A DNA stretch of 7,231 nucleotides from SVTX01 sp045538195 (GTDB taxonomy: Bacteria > Bacillota > Clostridia > Oscillospirales > CAG-272). Under the pieces are notes generated by a model. The model made no database searches. It had not been told where the DNA came from and saw only the letters and a program-made list of their open reading frames with translations. Made by a program: the position numbers and the translations under genes. Where the stretch lies: positions 1-7,231 of the forward strand of contig JAZSRA010000059.1 of the NCBI GenBank assembly GCA_045538195.1. The letters run 5' to 3'. Position 1 is the first letter of the stretch; each line of letters opens with the position of its first letter. Below are positions 5,024 to 7,231 of the stretch, piece by piece.

Positions 5024-5051
5024 ATTATATCACAAATTTTTCGTTTGTCAA
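5024..5051 (-). promoter_or_regulatory. Promoter of tRNA-Arg(ACG)
   Basis: On the leftward strand: consensus -35 TTGACA (5051-5046), a 16-bp spacer, and consensus -10 TATAAT (5029-5024) with extended TGA. The predicted start near 5017 is about 28 nt before the tRNA. An A/T tract (5052-5100, only a few G/C) lies upstream and could act as an UP element. Confidence 0.85.
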
Positions 5052-5103
5052 TAGATTTTTATAAAAAATCAAAAAAATATTTCATTTTTTTAGAAAAAAA
5101 CTA

Positions 5104-5132
5104 TTGACAAGCCTTTTTCGTTGTGATATAAT
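5104..5132 (+). promoter_or_regulatory. Promoter of the rpmG-secE-nusG operon
   Basis: TTGACA (5104-5109), a 17-bp spacer, and TATAAT (5127-5132) with extended TG: both hexamers are full consensus. The predicted start is A5139. It faces away from the tRNA-Arg(ACG) promoter across the same A/T tract, and both share CTATTGACAA and TTGTGATATAATA. Confidence 0.9.
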
Positions 5133-5138
5133 AGTTCT

Positions 5139-5254
5139 ACCTCTGTAAAGGGCTTTTTTGTTGTGTCTTGTGCGCAAAAGGACAAACACCCTTCAGAGGG
5201 AGGTACACAGACCGTTCGCGGTCAAATAAAATTCAAATGGGAGGTGCCGAAATC
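5139..5254 (+). promoter_or_regulatory. Structured 5' leader of rpmG
   Basis: The predicted leader is 116 nt. Its very first bases close a long-range stem: CCTCTG (5140-5145) with CAGAGG (5194-5199) and, after a two-base bulge, AAGGG (5148-5152) with CCCTT (5189-5193), 11 pairs. A second hairpin, GACCG-TTCG-CGGTC (5210-5223), has a stable UUCG loop. GGGAGGT occurs twice, at 5198-5204 with no start codon nearby, and at 5239-5245 as the rpmG ribosome binding site. No T-run follows either stem, so a simple attenuator is not indicated. The regulator is unknown. Confidence 0.5.
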
Positions 5255-5416
5255 ATGGCTAATGATGCAAGAGTCAAAATTACTCTCGTATGCACTGAGT
5301 GCAAGCAGAGAAATTACGACACAAAGAAAAACAAGAAGAATGATCCGGACAGACTCGAGCTTAAGAAGTTCTGTAAGTTCTGCCGCAAGCACACTCTTCA
5401 CAAAGAGTCTAAGTGA
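5255..5416 (+). CDS. rpmG: Ribosomal protein bL33
   Basis: A 53-residue basic protein of the large ribosomal subunit, near the E site. It has the two zinc-ribbon cysteine pairs of the C+ form, C13-T-E-C16 and C40-K-F-C43, and the family ending KFCRKHTLHKESK. The frame is open upstream of 5255, but ATG 5255 has GGGAGGTG 8 nt ahead and yields the normal MANDARVKITL start. First gene of the operon; its TGA (5414-5416) is 14 nt before secE. C+ paralogues are often Zur-controlled, but I see no Zur-like palindrome by eye. Confidence 0.97.
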   Translation: MANDARVKITLVCTECKQRNYDTKKNKKNDPDRLELKKFCKFCRKHTLHKESK

Positions 5417-5430
5417 TAGGGGGATCTAAT

Positions 5431-5976
5431 ATGACTTTCACAAATAAAAGAAGTCTTATCGCCCTTCTCCTGTCTCTTGTGCTGGTTGTATCAATCTTTA
5501 CAGTTTCGATTTTTGCTACCGATAGCGCAACTGATAGCGCTACCGAAGGTGCTACTGAAAGCACTACTGTTTCCTCCGAGGAAGGCTCGTCCGTAGAAGA
5601 AACTACGGCAGAGAACACCGAGGAAACAACGGGAAAAACAGAATCGGAAAGCAATTCGAATTCAAGTTCTTCTGATAATGTAGATACCGATGCCGCGGCT
5701 AAAGCCGATACCAAGAACACTCTTATTATCAACAGTGTTATCATCGGTTGTATCATCGTGGTGGCAGTTGTTCTTATTATCAGATTCCGCAAAAAGCTTT
5801 TTGAATTCCTTCGCACTGTAAAGAGCGAGCTTAAGAAGATCGTTTGGTCTTCCAAAGAGAATACTCGCAAGAGCTTCCTCGTAGTTGTAGTAGTTGCGGT
5901 TGCAGTTGCGCTCGCTTTGTTTATGATAGATGAAGCGTTCGGTTTCGTTGTAAGAACGCTGTCTTCTCTTATCTGA
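5431..5976 (+). CDS. secE: Preprotein translocase subunit SecE with an N-terminal extracytoplasmic extension
   Basis: SecE clamps the SecY channel. The conserved part is at the C-terminus: a cytoplasmic amphipathic stretch FLRTVKSELKKIVWSSKEN (126-144) and the essential membrane helix (about 148-166). What is unusual is the first half of the 181 residues: a signal-like hydrophobic segment (about 9-29, ending SIFA-TDS), then about 65 residues rich in Ser, Thr, Glu and Asp (30-95) with a short DSAT/EGAT/ESTT repeat, then an added helix (98-117) followed by RFRKK. Positive charges place the acidic linker outside the cell. Firmicute SecE is usually 60-80 residues with one helix; E. coli SecE has three helices but no such linker. 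ATG 5431 with AGGGGGA 6 nt upstream is the start. Located between rpmG and nusG as usual. Confidence 0.9.
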   Translation: MTFTNKRSLIALLLSLVLVVSIFTVSIFATDSATDSATEGATESTTVSSEEGSSVEETTAENTEETTGKTESESNSNSSSSDNVDTDAAAKADTKNTLIINSVIIGCIIVVAVVLIIRFRKKLFEFLRTVKSELKKIVWSSKENTRKSFLVVVVVAVAVALALFMIDEAFGFVVRTLSSLI

Positions 5977-6001
5977 ACTTAGAACTATCGAGAGGTAGAT
6001 T

Positions 6002-6556
6002 ATGAGTGATATTGATGGAATGAATGTAGGCCTGAGATGGTACGTTGCGCACACCTATTCGGGTTATGAAAACAAGGTTAAGGCTAACCTTGAAAAGATC
6101 GTTGAAAACAGAGGACTTGGAAATCTTATTTACGATATAAAGGTTCCCGTTGAAACGGTTATTGAAAAAGACGGCGATAAGGAAAAGGTTCAGGAGCTGA
6201 AAATTTTCCCCAGCTACGTGTTCGTTAAAATGATAATGACCGACGAGAGCTGGCACGCAGTCAGAAATATTACCGGTGTTACCGGTTTCGTAGGCCCCGG
6301 ATCGCGTCCTACACCTTTGAGTGACAAGGAAGTTCTTGACATGAACCTCGAAAGCGTTGAGGAAGCAAGAGTTCAGCTCAGCTTCAACGTTGGAGACGAG
6401 GTCAGCGTTATTAACGGACTGTTCGAGGGTTACGACGGAGTGGTTCAGTCCATTACCGAGGATCTCAAGACCGTTACAGTGCTTGTAAAGCGCGGACGCA
6501 GAGATATGCCTGTCGAGATCGACGCCGAAATGCTCAAGCTCAAAACACAGAATTAA
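6002..6556 (+). CDS. nusG: Transcription termination/antitermination factor NusG
   Basis: A 184-residue protein of normal length. The NGN domain (about 10-118) includes LRWYVAHTYSGYE, FPSYVFVKM (69-77) and VRNITGVTGFVG (87-98), the surface that contacts the RNA polymerase clamp. The KOW domain (about 127-180) has VGDEVSVINGLFEGYDGVV, with Leu where many NusG proteins have Pro (usual GPF). NusG binds elongating polymerase and affects pausing, Rho-dependent termination and coupling to the ribosome. ATG 6002 follows AGAGGT by 5 nt, 25 nt after secE. Confidence 0.97.
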   Translation: MSDIDGMNVGLRWYVAHTYSGYENKVKANLEKIVENRGLGNLIYDIKVPVETVIEKDGDKEKVQELKIFPSYVFVKMIMTDESWHAVRNITGVTGFVGPGSRPTPLSDKEVLDMNLESVEEARVQLSFNVGDEVSVINGLFEGYDGVVQSITEDLKTVTVLVKRGRRDMPVEIDAEMLKLKTQN

Positions 6557-6584
6557 TTTCTTTTATTGTTTCTTATAAAGAAAA

Positions 6585-6668
6585 CAGTGGCATCGGAAAG
6601 ATGCAAAGTGGGAGGGAGAAAAATTTTGAATTCTCCCGCACAAGTACCACATTGGAGGTGTAATTAAA
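6585..6668 (+). promoter_or_regulatory. Leader of rplK, candidate L1-binding autoregulatory site
   Basis: The nusG-rplK gap folds as a three-way junction. An outer stem GTGG (6587-6590) with CCAC (6647-6650) encloses hairpin GCATC/GATGC (6590-6594 with 6600-6604) and a longer stem GGGAGAA/TTCTCCC (6614-6620 with 6631-6637) that, past an uneven internal loop (GGA against G), pairs GTG with CAC. The ribosome binding site GGAGGTG (6654-6660) follows directly. L1 is known to repress the L11-L1 operon by binding a 23S-like fold in this leader; assigning this site to L1 is an inference. No internal promoter was found with confidence. Confidence 0.6.
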
Positions 6669-7094
6669 ATGGCAAAGAAAATTATGGGTTACATCAAGCT
6701 GCAGCTCCCTGCAGGTAAGGCTACTCCTCAGCCTCCCGTAGGTCCCGCACTTGGTCAGTACGGTGTAGCAATCCCCGTATTCACAAAGGAATTTAACGAA
6801 AGAACCAAGAACGATATGGGTCTTATCATCCCTGTTGTTATTACTGTTTACGCAGACCGTTCTTTCACTTTCATCACAAAGACTCCCCCTGCAGCAGTTC
6901 TTATCAAGAAGGCAGCAGGTATCGAGACTGCATCCGGTAAGCCTAACAAGGAAAAGGTCGCTAAGATCACTTCCGAGCAGGTAAGAAAGATCGCAGAGAC
7001 AAAGATGCCCGACCTCAACGCACGCTCTATCGAGGCTGCTATGAGCATGGTAGCTGGTACTGCACGCTCTATGGGCGTTGTAGTTGAAGACTAA
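6669..7094 (+). CDS. rplK: Ribosomal protein uL11
   Basis: A 141-residue protein of the GTPase-associated centre, where it binds 23S rRNA and communicates with elongation factors and RelA. Family signatures are clear: LQLPAGKATPQPPVGPALGQ (11-30) with the proline-rich hinge, GLIIPVVITVYADRSFTFITKTPPAAVLIKKAAG, and the C-terminal rRNA-binding domain ending NARSIEAAMSMVAGTARSMGVVVED. One departure: the usual HGVNI after the hinge reads YGVAI (31-35) here. ATG 6669 follows GGAGGTG by 8 nt. Its stop is 16 nt before rplA. Confidence 0.98.
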   Translation: MAKKIMGYIKLQLPAGKATPQPPVGPALGQYGVAIPVFTKEFNERTKNDMGLIIPVVITVYADRSFTFITKTPPAAVLIKKAAGIETASGKPNKEKVAKITSEQVRKIAETKMPDLNARSIEAAMSMVAGTARSMGVVVED

Positions 7095-7110
7095 TAGGAG
7101 GTAAGTAGAA

Positions 7111-7231
7111 ATGGGAAAGAAATATACAGATAGCGTAAAGCTTATTGAAAAGAACAGACTCTACGATCCTTCTGAGGCTCTTGCTCTCGTTTGCCAGACT
7201 TCTAAGGCAAAATTTGATGAAACTATCGAAG
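7111..7231 (+). CDS. rplA: Ribosomal protein uL1, N-terminal part (runs off the window)
   Basis: The first 40 residues (MGKKYTDSVKLIEKNRLYDP, then SEALALVCQTSKAKFDETIE) fit the L1 N-terminus, where YDPxEA and KFDETxE are conserved. L1 binds the ribosome's L1 stalk at the E site and, in many bacteria, represses its own operon. ATG 7111 follows AGGAGGT by 8 nt, and it is co-transcribed with rplK. Confidence 0.95.
   Translation, partial: MGKKYTDSVKLIEKNRLYDPSEALALVCQTSKAKFDETIE

Noticed and set aside
5163..5429. 88-residue frame overlapping rpmG in another phase
   Set aside because: rpmG has the ribosome binding site and the zinc-ribbon pattern; this frame shows neither.
5409..5870. 153-residue frame antisense to secE
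   Set aside because: It is the complement of the repetitive acidic Ser/Thr linker, which creates long open frames by composition.
6557..6586. Terminator or promoter directly after nusG
   Set aside because: TTTCTT/AAGAAA is a weak 6-bp A/T stem without a T-run, and TATAAA at 6574-6579 has no matching -35 box.
1..7231. CRISPR array or large tandem repeats
   Set aside because: No regularly spaced direct repeats were seen; the repeats present are the tRNA tail, the IS ends and short promoter motifs.

Overview
The window reads as chromosomal DNA of a low-to-mid G+C Gram-positive anaerobe of the class Clostridia, most like Oscillospiraceae/Ruminococcaceae. The grounds are the gene order rpmG-secE-nusG-rplK-rplA, strong GGAGG-type ribosome binding sites, consensus SigA-type promoters, a YloV/FakA-like protein and a YhhN-like membrane protein. 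The lineage is an inference from protein style; no database search was possible.

Left part (1-1534). The window opens in the C-terminal end of a FakA/YloV-like protein that carries an in-frame TAA 32 codons before its usual end, followed by a strong terminator. Next come a decayed copy of a tRNA 3' end, an intact leftward tRNA-Arg(CCG) with its own promoter and terminator, and a rightward eight-helix membrane protein of YhhN type. A long palindromic terminator that resembles an insertion sequence end closes this part.

Middle part (1535-4910). This looks like an acquired, A+T-richer block with all genes leftward: a DUF3267-type membrane zincin, an unrecognised 73-residue protein, a four-helix-bundle (S23/IVP-type) protein, and an apparently intact IS1182-family insertion sequence (about 3055-4905) with a 512-residue DDE transposase. 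The 5' end of the IS holds the best candidate for something undescribed. A near-consensus promoter points outward against the transposase start, runs about 90 nt and ends at a perfect 12-bp hairpin plus T-run. Its first ~24 nt are complementary to the predicted 5' end of the transposase mRNA, which is the layout of RNA-OUT/RNA-IN in IS10. A 17-bp direct repeat (1517-1533 and 4894-4910) brackets the whole block.

Right part (4911-7231). A leftward tRNA-Arg(ACG) and the rightward ribosomal/transcription operon start from two nearly identical head-to-head promoters separated by an almost pure A/T tract. The operon has a long structured leader, then rpmG (L33), secE (with an unusual signal-like helix and acidic Ser/Thr linker), nusG, a leader with features of an L1-binding autoregulatory site, rplK (L11) and the start of rplA (L1). 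Together they supply ribosome parts (L33, L11, L1), the Sec translocon subunit SecE and the elongation factor NusG.
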